A stretch of 64,000 nucleotides of DNA from Poteriospumella lacustris (taxonomy: Eukaryota > Sar > Chrysophyceae > Chromulinales > Dinobryaceae): the NCBI GenBank assembly GCA_008000375.1, contig SMOI01000054.1, forward strand, positions 62,001 to 126,000. The letters are read 5' to 3'. Numbering within the stretch: position 1 is the stretch's first letter; each line of letters begins with the position of its first letter. A model generated the notes under the pieces. It ran no database searches, was not told the DNA's origin, and saw only the letters and a program-made list of their open reading frames with translations. A program made the translations under genes and the position numbers. Below, piece after piece: positions 53,701 to 64,000 of this stretch.

Positions 53701-56700
53701 CTCCTTCAGCTGCACCAGCGCGTCGGCGTTGATGGCAACGCGGCCACGGACCTCGAGCGGGTCACCGTTGTCCAGACACGACGAGAACACCAGCTCCACG
53801 CCGCCGTTGACGGCGTTCTCCAGCGACCCCACGTCCAGCGCGTAGACGCCCTCGCCGGAGATGGCGCACTCGCCCGTTCCCGTCCGCCATTCGATGACGC
53901 GCCTGCCACAGCTCGTGCCGCCGTTGACCTTCACCTCGCAGGCCAGCTTCGCCACGGCCCGGGCCTGCGGCTTGTGGCCCGTGACGTTCAGGATCTTCAG
54001 AAACACCTTCTTCGCCGAGGTGTTGCGCAGGCTGAAGCGCGACGACCGCATCGACCGCATCGACTGCAGCGTCTTGTTCGACTTCGACGACGCGTTGGTC
54101 CCCGACTCGCGGCCGTTCTTCGTGGACTCCGTCGACGGGCCGCTCATGCTGTTGCGCGTGACGGGTCGCTTGATCGTGTGCTTCACCGTGTCGAAGGCCC
54201 CGCGAGAGCCGCCGCCGAGGCGGATTCGCGGTCGCTTCTTCGCTGCGTGTGCGCTCGCCTTCGTCACGGCCGCGGCGTCTTCGCCGCCAGCAGTGAGCGC
54301 CTTGCCGCCGCTGCTGCTGCTGCTGCCCTCGCCGCCGCCGGGCGTGGCGGGTGACAGGTCGAAGTCCATCAGCTCGACGACGGCCTTGGGGTTGTCACGC
54401 AGCAGCAGCTCCTTGAGCTCGTCGCCCTCGAAGTGGCGCAGGGCGACCAGCTCCTCGCGTTTGTTGTAGACCTCGACGACGACGGTGAAGCCCGCCCAGT
54501 CCCTCGCGATGGGCGCCTTCACCACGCAGAACTCGCGGTCGAATCGCGGGTGCTGCGACGGCGTCAGCTGGTTGGAGCGGTAGATCTCCTCGAACTGGTT
54601 GCCCTCTTTGTCGTAGCGGCGCTTCACCACGACGAGCGACGACGGGTGCAGGTCGAAGGTGTCCACGCTGGGCAGGTTGGAGATCGAGTGGATCCAGAGG
54701 ACGCACTCGACGGCCATCAGCGGCCCGTGCAGCAGCCTCGACGCGTCGAAGCGACGCATCTCCACGGCGACCTTGCCCTTGACCAGCGTGTTCTCCTGCG
54801 TCGTGAGCTCGGGGTCCGAGCTCAGCGGGAACCACTGCGTGCCGGCGCCGGCCTTCGCGAAGAGCTCGTCGAGGTACTCGCGCGTGAGGTCGACCATGCC
54901 CAGGAACTGCTTGCGCGCGTGCTTCTGGCCGGGCAGCGGCTCGATCAGACTCCAGACTTTGAGCCGCAGCGACTCGCGGCGGATCTTCTGGTTGCGGACG
55001 ATGTAGAACTGCTCGTTCGACAGCTTCGGACTCGTCGACTCGCGCGCGACGTTGGAGAAGCCGACGACCAGTTCGTTGTACAGCACCTCGACGACGGCGT
55101 TTGCGCCGCCGTAGGCGTCGGTGTTGGACAGGTCCTTCAGCTCCGTCACCTGCAGCAGGAAGTCGGGCCCGGTCTTCTCCACGACGCGCTCGTTCGTCGG
55201 CATGGTGCTGTAGCTGCCGCGCAGCTTGACGAAGGGCGCGATGTCCGACGGGTTGCTGATGAGACGCTGCGTCTCGCCCATCGCCGGCAGGCTCAGCTCG
55301 AACCAGCGCATGACGGCGATCTCCTCCTTGAACAGCTTGTGCAGGTCCTCGCCGACGATCGCCAGCTGTCCCAGCAGCTCGTCGCGCAGGTCGTCGTAGT
55401 CGTCTTCGTCGTCGTCGTCGGCGGCGTTGCCATTCGGCGGACGCGACGGCGGCGTCGTTTTGCTGCGCTCGCTGAAGAGCTCGATGCGCAGCTTGCACCT
55501 GGACAGGCGGTCGTCGCGGCTGCCGAACACGGGCACCTTCAGCACGAAGCGCTCCTGCTGCCACAGCACCAGCGACTGCTGAGGGTACACGCGCGTGCGC
55601 CCGACCTGCTTCTCGTTCCAGTAGATGACGGCGTAGGGGTTGGGCCGCGTCGTGTCGTGCTTCGCGTACGGCGGGAAGAGCTTCTGCAGGTTGAACGTCG
55701 CGATGAGGTCCAGAAACAGCTCCTTGCCGTCGTACTCGTAGATCTCCAAGCTGCCCCGCGGGCCCGATCGAATGGTCACGTCGCAGACTGGCGCCGCTGT
55801 GCTCTCCGCGTCGCCATCGCCGGCGGCAGACGCGGGCGCGACCACCATCGCCGCGGCGCTGGCGGCGGATCGCTCGCCGATCTTAGGCAGATGCGACGCC
55901 TCGGGGATGGCCTTCATCGACGAGCGGAACATGAACGACTTCTCCGAGCCCGACGCCGCGAAGGACTTCGACGACTCGTCGCCTTTCACCGCGAGGAGAC
56001 TCGCGAGGAACGCCGCCGACGGTGGGATGTGGAACTCGCGGTTGACGATGCCGGGCTGGCCGAAGGTCTTCACCAGCGACGAGCCCGTCAGCGTGAAGGC
56101 GCTGAGAATCGGCGGGTTCACCGCCGCGCCGGTGGCTCCGCCCATGCGGAACTGCACCTCGAGGCGCAGTTCGCTCTGAAAGAGCGTGCGGTTGCACGGG
56201 TACAGGAACGCGAGCGATTGGTAGCCCGAGAACACCAGGCCGTTCACTTTCGCCGAATCGGCGTCCGTCGTTGCTCCGGGTGCCAGCTGCAGCGTGCAGA
56301 GCTTGCGGCCGTTGAAGGAGATGACGCAGGCGGTGGGGATGGGCACGCCCTGCGCGCCCTCCTGGTCCGTGCGCGACTTGTACTTCTGCAGCACCGTCGC
56401 CATGAAGCCCGTGTCGAGCAGCACGTTGCTCAGACTCAGCTGCAGCTCCTTCAGCTCGGGGTACCGCAGCTTCTGCGTCGCGGGCGGCACTTTGCTGTTG
56501 ACCGGTCGGCCGGAGAGCAGCACGACGCCCGGGAAGACGACGACCTCGTCGGGGTATTCGCGCTGGTGCGGCGTCGCGTCAGACAGCTCGAGCCAGCGGA
56601 ACTTGACCGTCTTGCTGAAGAAGAGCGTGGATAGCCCCTCGCCCTGCAGCTCGATCCAGCCGAGCAGCGACTGCTTCATCGACTCGTCCGTCAGGTACAC

Positions 56701-59700
56701 CTCCAGGCGCAACATGCTGTTGTCGATCGACTCGCCCACCGGCAGCGACAGCCGCAGGAACTCGTCCTTCCACTCGATGGCGCCGTTCTCATGATAGGCG
56801 ACGATCGAGCTCGTGCCGACCTCTACGCCGTCCAGAGTGACGTACACGAAGACCGACAGCGACCGCGACTCCGTTGGCGACGACGCCGGCGACAATTCCG
56901 ACGCGGCGGCCGTTTCCTTCGCCGTGGAGCCGCCCATCTTCATGCTGTCGAGCAAGAAGCGCGGACGCAGACTCTTCGAGCTCGCCTGCCAGCCCGAGGC
57001 CTTCTGCGGCTCCGCAACGACAGGCGCCTTGCGACGCAGGAACTCCGGGTCGGGCACGAGGTACTTGGCGCACAGCAGGCCGAGCTCGACCTGCACGTAC
57101 TCCTCGTCCTTGCGAATCGACCGCTGCTTCTTCAGCGGCACCAAGCGCGCGTCTTGGTACAGCGTCACGTCCTCGAGCAGGTGGAGGGCGGTGAGGCGCT
57201 CCTCTTCGCGCAGCTGGCGGATGTGCAGCGGCGTCAGGTCCGCGGCGAAGCTCATCGCCGTGACGGAGTCGGCCATGTCCTCCATGGTCTCCACCTTGCG
57301 GAAGTCCTTTTTGTGCGCCTTGACGAGGCTCTCGAGGAGCCGCATGTCGCTCAGCGCCGGCGCTGGCACCTCGATGGTGGCGGTGCCCAGCACGTGTGTC
57401 TTGCCGCGTGTCTTCTCGACCCAGACCTCCAAGATGAGCGTGTTCCGCGGCAGATACGACGCCAGCGGCAGATACGCCCCGATGTCGTTCCATTCGGACG
57501 CGTCGCCAGACGGGACGGTGTACTCGCTGCGCCCCACCGTGCGGCCGTTCCAATTGATGACGACGAACAGCTGGCAGGCCGAGCGCATCTCCTCGGTGAA
57601 CGTCGGCGGATACGCCGCGTGGATCTGCACCGCGTTCAATCGGAGACCCACTGGCGCTTGGCTGGCAAACAGCTTGAAGCGCATGCAGACCTTGGCCGCT
57701 TCGGCGTCGGCGATGTTCGTGGCCGTCGTGTCGAAGAGCCGCAGAATCTGGTCGTGGCAGGGCGCGTGCTCCAGCGTGTGGAAGGGCAGCGTCAGCTTCG
57801 CGACGACCTTTTTGTCGCTGTTCATCAGCTGCAGAACGAGCTTTAGCGTGTCCAACGAGGTCTTGGCGGGACACGTGGCGAGGTACGTGTCGAGGAGGTC
57901 GGCGTCGACGTGGTCGGCGTCGTCGTTGGGGTCGTCGGGCTCGACGTCGCACAGCGTCTCGCCGAGCCACGAGACCCGCAGCGTAAATTTGCTGCCGCTA
58001 CCGTAGCGGAGGTGCGCCATCATCGACGAGGATGTCTTCTTGCCGCCCTGCGAGTGGTGGTGCTCGTGCATGAAGAAGCTGATGGGGCAGAGCAGCAGGA
58101 CGAGCTCTTCCTTCAGCTGCACGGGTGCGCGGGTGAACAGCGAGCTCTGCAGCAAGGGCGACGCCGCCGCGACGGCGCCCTTGTTGCCGTGGTTGTACTC
58201 CATCGACGGGTGGTACGTGAGGTTGACGATGCGCTGTCCGAAGGGCAGGTAGCGCAGCAGGGCGTTGACCAGCTCCTCGTACGCGTCGTTGAGCGTGGCC
58301 TTCTCGAGGCACAGCTGCTGCAGCATGCGGTGGAAGTCCTCCTTGCGGTACTGCTGGATCTTCAGCGCGACGAGATTGGCGACCGCCTGGAAGAAGATGA
58401 CCACGTCCGCCAGCTGGTCTTCCGACTCGGCGGATGACTGGTGGCCGCCGCAGCCGTCAGCGCTGAGCACGCCGATGAGCGAGTCGATGCCGGCAGACAC
58501 CGGCGTCACGATGAACGGGAACTCGAAGGCCTGTTTCGAGCCGAAGTGCTGCAGGGACATGGCCAGGGGAGACGTGGCGGTAATGCAGACGCTCTTCTCA
58601 TTGTCCACGGCGATGAAGGTGACGTTGCGGTTCATGCCGCCCTCGCGGCGCCGCAGCTGTCGCCCGCCCATCACCGACTTCGCACTGGCCAAGATGAAGT
58701 TGATCTCGTTGCTGTACTTGCCCAGCAGACCGGCGTACATGTTCGTGCCCGCGAAGCACGTCGAAATGCTGTCGAGAATCTGCTGGAACCACTGCTCGCG
58801 CGTCGGCTCGCGCACCGCCATGACGCCGGTCGACGTCGACGACGGCGAACACAGTCGCTTGATGGCCGCCAGTGCGTCGCGTCGCATCTCGCTGCCCGAG
58901 CGAAACGTGATGATCGATTGGATGAGCGTCATCAGCGCCTTCTGCAGCACCTCCATGAACTCGAAGTCGGGGTCCTGGATGGCGGCGCAGAAGGTGACCA
59001 CCGCGAAGTACACCGTCGAGCCGTGCGACTTAGCGTTAGGCAGGTCGCAGATGATCCACACGCTCTTGCTGCCCGATAGCTTGTGTACGGCCCGCTTTCC
59101 GAACTTGGCGCGTTCGAAGCTTTGGATCTTGCGGTAGACTTCGCTGTGAATGTCGCCTTCTTGCGCGTGTACGTGGACGGCACTCTGGTGTCCGCTCTTG
59201 TGGATGGACGTCTCCGCGAAGACTACGCCGGACACGTAGCACGAGGAGGCGAAGACGGCGTCGAAGAGGGCGTGAATCAAGTCGTGCATCTCGGCGTACT
59301 GATTCTTGCCGACGATGTACATCGACTCCAACGCGAACTTCTTCGCCTTGGCGTCCAGGGCGGCGCCGAGGACACGACCCACCTGCTCCAGACAGACCTG
59401 CAGGTCGTGCGATATCGTCACGTTGTTGTGCAGGTCGTCCTGGCCACTGCCTGTTGGCTGTGGTAGTGCGATGCTGTCTAAACCCAGTACTCCGAAGCAC
59501 TTGCCGCGATTGCGAATGGGAATGATCACGACGGGCAGCTTCACGACGCCGAAGGTCTTCATCTTGAAGGCCTTGTTCTGCGGGATGATGCGGCCGATCT
59601 CTACGCCGGCCTCGACGCGGTTATCGACGTCGTACCGCACGTCGTACATGTCGTGGCCGTGGATCTTGACGAGCTTGCCCTTGAAGGCCTTCTTGCCGTA

Positions 59701-61556
59701 CATCACGTCGACGACGGCGTCCACGATGAGCAGCTTCTTCTTGTCGAGGTCCTTCTTCTCCAGCAGCACCGTCTTCAGCGTGTCGATCACGTCGAAGGAA
59801 ATGCCCTCCGTCTTTTTCAACAGCTTTCCTTCCATTTTGCTCGTCTTCGTCGCGGCGATGAAGCGTAACTGATCGGCGCCGCGCTGCACCAGGCCGATGT
59901 ATGCGTCGGCTTGGAAGATCTGCATGAGCTCGTCGAGCGCGTTGTGGCAGATTTCCACCTGCGATTGCGCTCTCCATTCGAAAAGCTTCGCCTCGAGGGC
60001 CTTGACGAACTCTTTGTACATTCTACGCGTCTGCTCGACCATCCACAGCGCCTGGATGGCCTCCTCGATGGAGGACAGCACGCCAAAGAAGCACTTGCGA
60101 TCGTACGAGGTGATCTCCGCGCCGCTGTAGGGCTTGCCCTTGTGAACGATCATGAAGTACTGGTCGTAGAACGTGGACTTGCCCCATAGGAAGCCCTTCG
60201 GCACGGCCACCTCCGCGCCCAGCCACACCGTCGAGTACGAATCGGGCTTGATGAGCTCAGTGACGTCGCCGTTGCTGTCGACCATCTCCTGCGTGATGAG
60301 CAGGGCAGAATGCGCGTACTGGCGGCCGTACTTCGACTGCGGATCCAAGTTGTACTGAATGAGCGCCTTGGTCTCGCCCGTGTCGTGCTTGTAGGCGAGC
60401 AGGGCGATCTCCTTGACGGCGGAGAGCACCACAGACACCGACTGCAGTGCCAGCTCCATCATGCCCACGACGTTCAGCTGCTGCGTCGACAGCTTCTTCC
60501 TCAATTCCTTCACGAATATGTCGGCTTTGCGGGATTCCAGCAAGTCTCCTATGTCGGAGGCGATTTGCGTCAGATGGTAGTTGATCTCGCCGGTGAAGAC
60601 TGTGCCTCCGCCGAGCGACTGCACCGTCTCCTTGTACATCGCCACGAGGTCTTGACCGGAGATGCCTTCATCGCTCTTGCCGTCTTCCCAGGTGATAACA
60701 AAACGAGGTCCGCCGTAGTATGGGACGCCGTTCTTCGTGTGCATGATTTCGGTGACGCGGCCGCTGACGATGATGAAGGAGTCGCTCTGCTGCGGAATAC
60801 CCGCCAGACTGCTGATCGTTTTCTTCTTCCAGAAGCGCGTCTTGTTCATGAAACTGTGGAGATCATCATCAATTGCTTTAGCTTAATAAACAAAGCAGGA
60901 GCGAGGGTTAGAGGCAGTTCTCCGTACCTGTAGTCCTTCGAGGCGATCATCGAGCGGAGCACTTCGCCTGATCGATGAATCGGAGTTGGGGAACCTTCTT
61001 GGACGAGCCCATGGATCTCCAAGACTCCATGGCCCAGTGTCGGACCAAGAAGTGGAATGTAAACCACGAAATTATGCTTGCTATCGGTCTAAAGTCCAAA
61101 ACTTCGTCAGAACTCCACCTGAAGCAGGCGGCGCAGCGACGATCTCACCTCGACGACAGTTTCTCGCTTTTCCAATGCGCGAAACGAACTGGATTCACCT
61201 TTGTAAAGCTTTCGAACATAATTTGGGTCGCCATAGAATTCAATAACCCTCTGGTTTGCGTCGACAAACAAACCTACGTCGACTTCGCAGCCGAATAAGG
61301 CGGACTGAACAAAACGACCGGTCCGGTGAATCAACGGCCCGACAATTCCAGATAGTCGCTTTCTTACCTCCAAATTTGATTTTAATGTATCTACAACTAG
61401 TTGGATCGAGAGATTCGCTGGCCTGGCGCGAAGTCGATCGATTTCCAACAGCGTTCGATCGAAGTTGTGCAGGGTCACGAGGCTGCGCTCCAGCGATGAA
61501 TTGTAAACTTTCGTTGTTTGAGGTTTTCTCTTCTCATTTTTTGATGATTTCGACAT
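41704..61556 (-). CDS. giant GAF/C2 multidomain protein, about 6,572 residues
   Basis: Three exons: 61556-61149, 61088-60928 and 60853-41704 (19,150 bases). The introns are 60 bases (GTGAGA...TTTAG) and 74 bases (GTACGG...CACAG) long, and the total is a whole number of codons. An in-frame TGA upstream supports ATG at 61556. The first two exons encode a GAF domain (VGLFVDANQRVIEF; FVVYIPLLGPTLGHGVLEIHG). Further GAF-like domains lie at about residues 490-650, 690-810, 870-1000, 3860-3960 and 5330-5700, with a last one split by low-complexity sequence near the C-terminus. About 17 C2-like domains fill 1100-3660 and 4540-5070. Many share a WNxxxVGRT strand and a Px(W/Y) strand; the clearest is at about 4740 (TGTTDPYVSIFL). 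GAF domains bind small ligands or mediate dimers; C2 domains bind membranes, often with calcium. No catalytic domain or membrane span is evident. A membrane-linked scaffold is my inference. Confidence 0.88.
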
Positions 61557-62188
61557 TTGTAGACTCCAAAATCAAGGACATCAACAACAGGAACCAGGAA
61601 CCGATATACTTGTCTGCCAATGAAAGTTTCAATAATTCAGAGCGGCAATGGCGATGTGGCAACGAGTCTGCCGTCAGAGAAGAGAAAAGAGATAATAGAC
61701 TGCTTTTGGTCCAATGATGCTCAGAATGCGATGATACTATAGCTGCCAATTTATGCGCTTGTCAGTTTGGGAGCATCATTTCAGCGGATCCTTCACGTAT
61801 CAACCAGTTCGGACTTCGAGTTCTTCCGCTTCCAAATTCAAGTGCCAACCGATCCACCGACTGCGAAAATTGTAACCGCCGCACCTGCTGCATGGCGTGA
61901 CGACGACGACGACGACGACGACGACCACGACGACGACCACGACGACGACAACCATACAGAGTATGTACTACATACTACATACATACTGTATGCTGTATGA
62001 AGTTCATGGTTCATGCTCATCATACAATAGCAGCAGAGTAGTAGCAGTCGGTACTGTATGCATAAGGTGTACAGTAGCGACAACGTACTACTGACAGTAC
62101 AGTGGTGTATGCACAGCAAGGGAAGTTCTTTAAACGAAGCAGTCAACGGATACCTTACAAAGGGGGAATATGTACAAGACACCGCAAC
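61557..62188. other. 632-base intergenic region with GAC repeat
   Basis: Upstream of the giant gene and downstream of the AspH-like/Ras gene. A GAC-type microsatellite with interruptions lies at 61898-61951, followed by a TA/CA-rich stretch with repeated TACATAC units near 61961-61999. No gene was recognised. Confidence 0.5.
61898..61951. repeat. GAC-type microsatellite
   Basis: GAC triplets broken by CAC units, upstream of the giant gene; the same triplet (as GTC on the other strand) as in other promoters of this window. Confidence 0.7.
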
Positions 62189-63847
62189 TCAAGTCAGGAC
62201 GCAGATGGATTGACTATTGAAGTGCTCGTTGCTTGGAGGCATCGGTGGTAGCTTAGCTCCAAGCCGCGGATCGGCTCGGAACACGTGGTGCAGTAGAGTC
62301 GCAAGGGCGTCCTCCATTGCGAAACCCGTTTTGGCGCTGCATTCGACATACGGCATGCCGTGCAGCGTCGCGAACGAATGCGCCTCATCATACGCAACTT
62401 CTCTCGCTATATTTTCTGCACCAGGCGGAGAAAGGTCTGTGCTGGGGACCACCTGTGAATTGGGTGCGTAGCCGAGGCTCTGCAACAAGGCGGAAAAGAT
62501 GCCGACCCGCGTCGACGCCTTGTCGGCAGCTGGGTCGTGGTCGTATTTGAGGCCCAAGAGCACCTTGGCCGTCTTTACGGGAAAGCTTTCTTCTGTTCGC
62601 TGTATCTTAAGTATCCACGCGTCGAGGTGCTCGAATGAACGACGGTTGGTGACGTCGAAGCAGAGGAAGATGCCCGCACTTGCCGGCTCCGTCGGATAGT
62701 TACGCACCCAGGGAAACTCGTACGACATATCATTTCGCAGCTGAATTTTCACTTTCACAGGGCCACCGATCTCCGCAATCACTGGGCATACGTCTGGGTC
62801 GAACATGCCGCGTTCGGCGATGCGAAAGTCGCCAAACATCGGCGGTTTCCCCACCGGGTTACGGCTCGGGTCCGCCAACCGCATCATAAGCGAAGACTTT
62901 CCACAGAATCGATCGCCAATAACAAATGTGGAGATTGTATAGTGTGTACGCTTGCGCTGGTTGACAAGCTCCTGCAGCACCTTGGCGTAGTCGGCCGCGT
63001 GCGGGTGGGCGGAGTACAGACCGCCACTGCTGGGTGTGTCCACAAACTTCTCCACCGCTAAGTGCAACGTGCAATTGCCTGAGTCGGCAATGTTAACCGG
63101 TGCGTTGATCTTCAAAGCAGGAAATAGCTGTTCGAGTCCTTCGCGGACACTCTGGTTCTCTGTCCGGAGCAGCTCCGGGTGCCAAATGTCGACCTCCAGC
63201 AGCACCACATCTCGAGAGTCTTCGTTCAGTGTGAGAGTGGTCGCAAAGGAATAATCGACGACGATGACATCACCTCGCCTCAAAGGTACCACTCTTCTGC
63301 CCACTCGCAGCGAGCCAACAACAGTGCCGCGATCAGCCGGAACAGATTCGTTTGCTGCGCTCTCGTTGCACTCGAATAGCACCATGAGAACGCTGAGCTT
63401 ACAGTTGGTCATCTCAAATGATCTGCGGATCGAAGAGCTACTTTTGGGTGTAGAGTATACGATAGTGCCGAGACCAGTTTCAAAAATGGGGAAGCCCCGC
63501 AGCATCTCCAGAGTCTTTGGGAACGGGTCGTCGGATGATACTTCCCAATGACCTCCTTCCATGAGATATGCCGACTGCCTCCCTTCGAAGGACAACTCTT
63601 TTCGCAACATATGATGGTTCGAATGATACTCTGTAGAGAGCTCTCTAACTTCGGTCTCGCCCACTTTAGCCAGAACTTCGTTATTGTCCCATACTTCTAG
63701 TCCAGCTATGTTCGACAGGCCAAAAAGAATAGGGTCTCTGCCATGATTGCGCTCTTTATGGTGTTTAGGCTCCTCTTTAAAGGTAGCTCGACCTTGAGAC
63801 TCGAACGTTCTTCTGTTGCGCTCGAATTCCTCCTGCAAGACGGACAT
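62189..63847 (-). CDS. degenerate AspH-like domain fused to Ras-like GTPase with CAAX tail
   Basis: A 552-residue single-exon protein, ATG at 63845-63847. Residues about 95-240 follow the aspartyl/asparaginyl beta-hydroxylase fold: a SFEMTNCKLSVLMVLF strand where enzymes have HxGxTNxRLRxHLxL, then RRGDVIVVDYSF and VDIWHPEL (222-226). Both iron-ligand histidines are replaced (Ser and Thr at the expected places), so hydroxylation is not expected. Residues about 305-530 form a Ras-like GTPase: GDRFCGKS (311-318), a diverged switch region (EIGGP, 359-363, for DxxG), LKYDHD (433-438) for NKxD, and ECSAKTG. The last four residues, CVLT, form a CAAX prenylation signal, so the protein probably sits on a membrane. 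The GTPase may bind nucleotide without normal hydrolysis, because the DxxG motif is altered. Confidence 0.82.
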   Translation of the reverse strand: MSVLQEEFERNRRTFESQGRATFKEEPKHHKERNHGRDPILFGLSNIAGLEVWDNNEVLAKVGETEVRELSTEYHSNHHMLRKELSFEGRQSAYLMEGGHWEVSSDDPFPKTLEMLRGFPIFETGLGTIVYSTPKSSSSIRRSFEMTNCKLSVLMVLFECNESAANESVPADRGTVVGSLRVGRRVVPLRRGDVIVVDYSFATTLTLNEDSRDVVLLEVDIWHPELLRTENQSVREGLEQLFPALKINAPVNIADSGNCTLHLAVEKFVDTPSSGGLYSAHPHAADYAKVLQELVNQRKRTHYTISTFVIGDRFCGKSSLMMRLADPSRNPVGKPPMFGDFRIAERGMFDPDVCPVIAEIGGPVKVKIQLRNDMSYEFPWVRNYPTEPASAGIFLCFDVTNRRSFEHLDAWILKIQRTEESFPVKTAKVLLGLKYDHDPAADKASTRVGIFSALLQSLGYAPNSQVVPSTDLSPPGAENIAREVAYDEAHSFATLHGMPYVECSAKTGFAMEDALATLLHHVFRADPRLGAKLPPMPPSNEHFNSQSICVLT

Positions 63848-64000
63848 TTCTTCGCGAGACCTTGTCTATCCGCCAACCAGCTGTCGGGCTTTTGGTGTGA
63901 AAAGAGAACTTCGCCTCCCAGAAAAGATAGGTGACAGTCGCTTACTACTCTACAGCACCATTCAAATCTACAGATGTGGTATGCATAACCGATGGGATAC
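63848..64000. other. upstream flank of the AspH-like/Ras gene, window end
   Basis: 153 bases with no recognised coding sequence, presumably the promoter of the preceding minus-strand gene. Confidence 0.4.

Noticed and set aside
50149-54354. 1,401-residue antisense frame
   Set aside because: Antisense to C2 coding sequence, composition of a GC shadow, no domain.
61017-61118. Alternative 102-base intron (or a 30-base intron ending at 61089) for the second exon of the giant gene
   Set aside because: The 60-base intron with donor GTGAGA and acceptor TTTAG gives a better donor, a typical length and a continuous GAF strand; a 30-base intron would be too short.

Overview
The window is nuclear DNA of a eukaryotic microbe. 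Most genes are uninterrupted or carry a few short GT-AG introns, about 47 to 83 bases long. There is a 5S rRNA gene with a T-run terminator, and genes lie head-to-head or tail-to-tail on both strands with short gaps. The mitochondrial acyl carrier protein ends in a SxHPMAK-like tail that I associate with stramenopiles. The TadA-like deaminase begins with a signal peptide followed by a GAF step and a basic/serine stretch, as in heterokont plastid targeting. A stramenopile, possibly plastid-bearing, is therefore my best guess, held with modest confidence. Base composition is uneven: the WD40, CAMSAP-like, CLU-like and giant C2 genes are extremely GC-rich and low-complexity, while the SET, SEC14, phosphatase and Ras-like genes are near-balanced.

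Layout: a partial WD40 gene (1-2186), a type II membrane protein resembling a glycosyltransferase (minus), an NlpC/P60-tubulin-ligase fusion (plus), a SET protein (plus), a TadA-like deaminase (minus), a sulfatase (minus, first exon resolved here), a polytopic membrane protein (plus), a CobW/COG0523 GTPase (minus), a SEC14-type lipid-transfer protein (plus), an amino acid/auxin permease-type transporter (plus, three exons), and a CKK-domain (CAMSAP-like) microtubule minus-end protein (plus, about six exons). At 24.1-26.0 kb there is a palindrome with 893-base arms, each holding a complete mitochondrial acyl carrier protein gene. Then come a PH/CLU/TPR protein (plus), a small secreted cysteine-rich protein (minus), a Frag1/DRAM/Sfk1 membrane protein (plus), a purple-acid-phosphatase-like enzyme (plus), katanin p60 (minus) and the 5S rRNA gene.

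From 38.9 to 42.2 kb there is a degraded tandem duplication. It contains one intact and one truncated copy of a small mitochondrial membrane protein gene, and a chimeric fragment carrying the 3' end of the next gene. That next gene (41704-61556, minus) encodes a protein of about 6,570 residues built from several GAF-like and about 17 C2-like domains. I could extend its 5' end by two exons that encode a further GAF domain. The window closes with a fusion of a catalytically degenerate aspartyl/asparaginyl beta-hydroxylase-like domain to a Ras-like GTPase with a CAAX tail.

Functionally, three genes act on microtubules (tubulin-ligase fusion, CKK protein, katanin), and several others concern membranes and lipids (SEC14, Frag1, the C2 giant, the prenylated GTPase). 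The most unusual items are the giant GAF/C2 protein, the AspH-like/Ras fusion, the NlpC/P60-TTL fusion and the acyl-carrier-protein palindrome.
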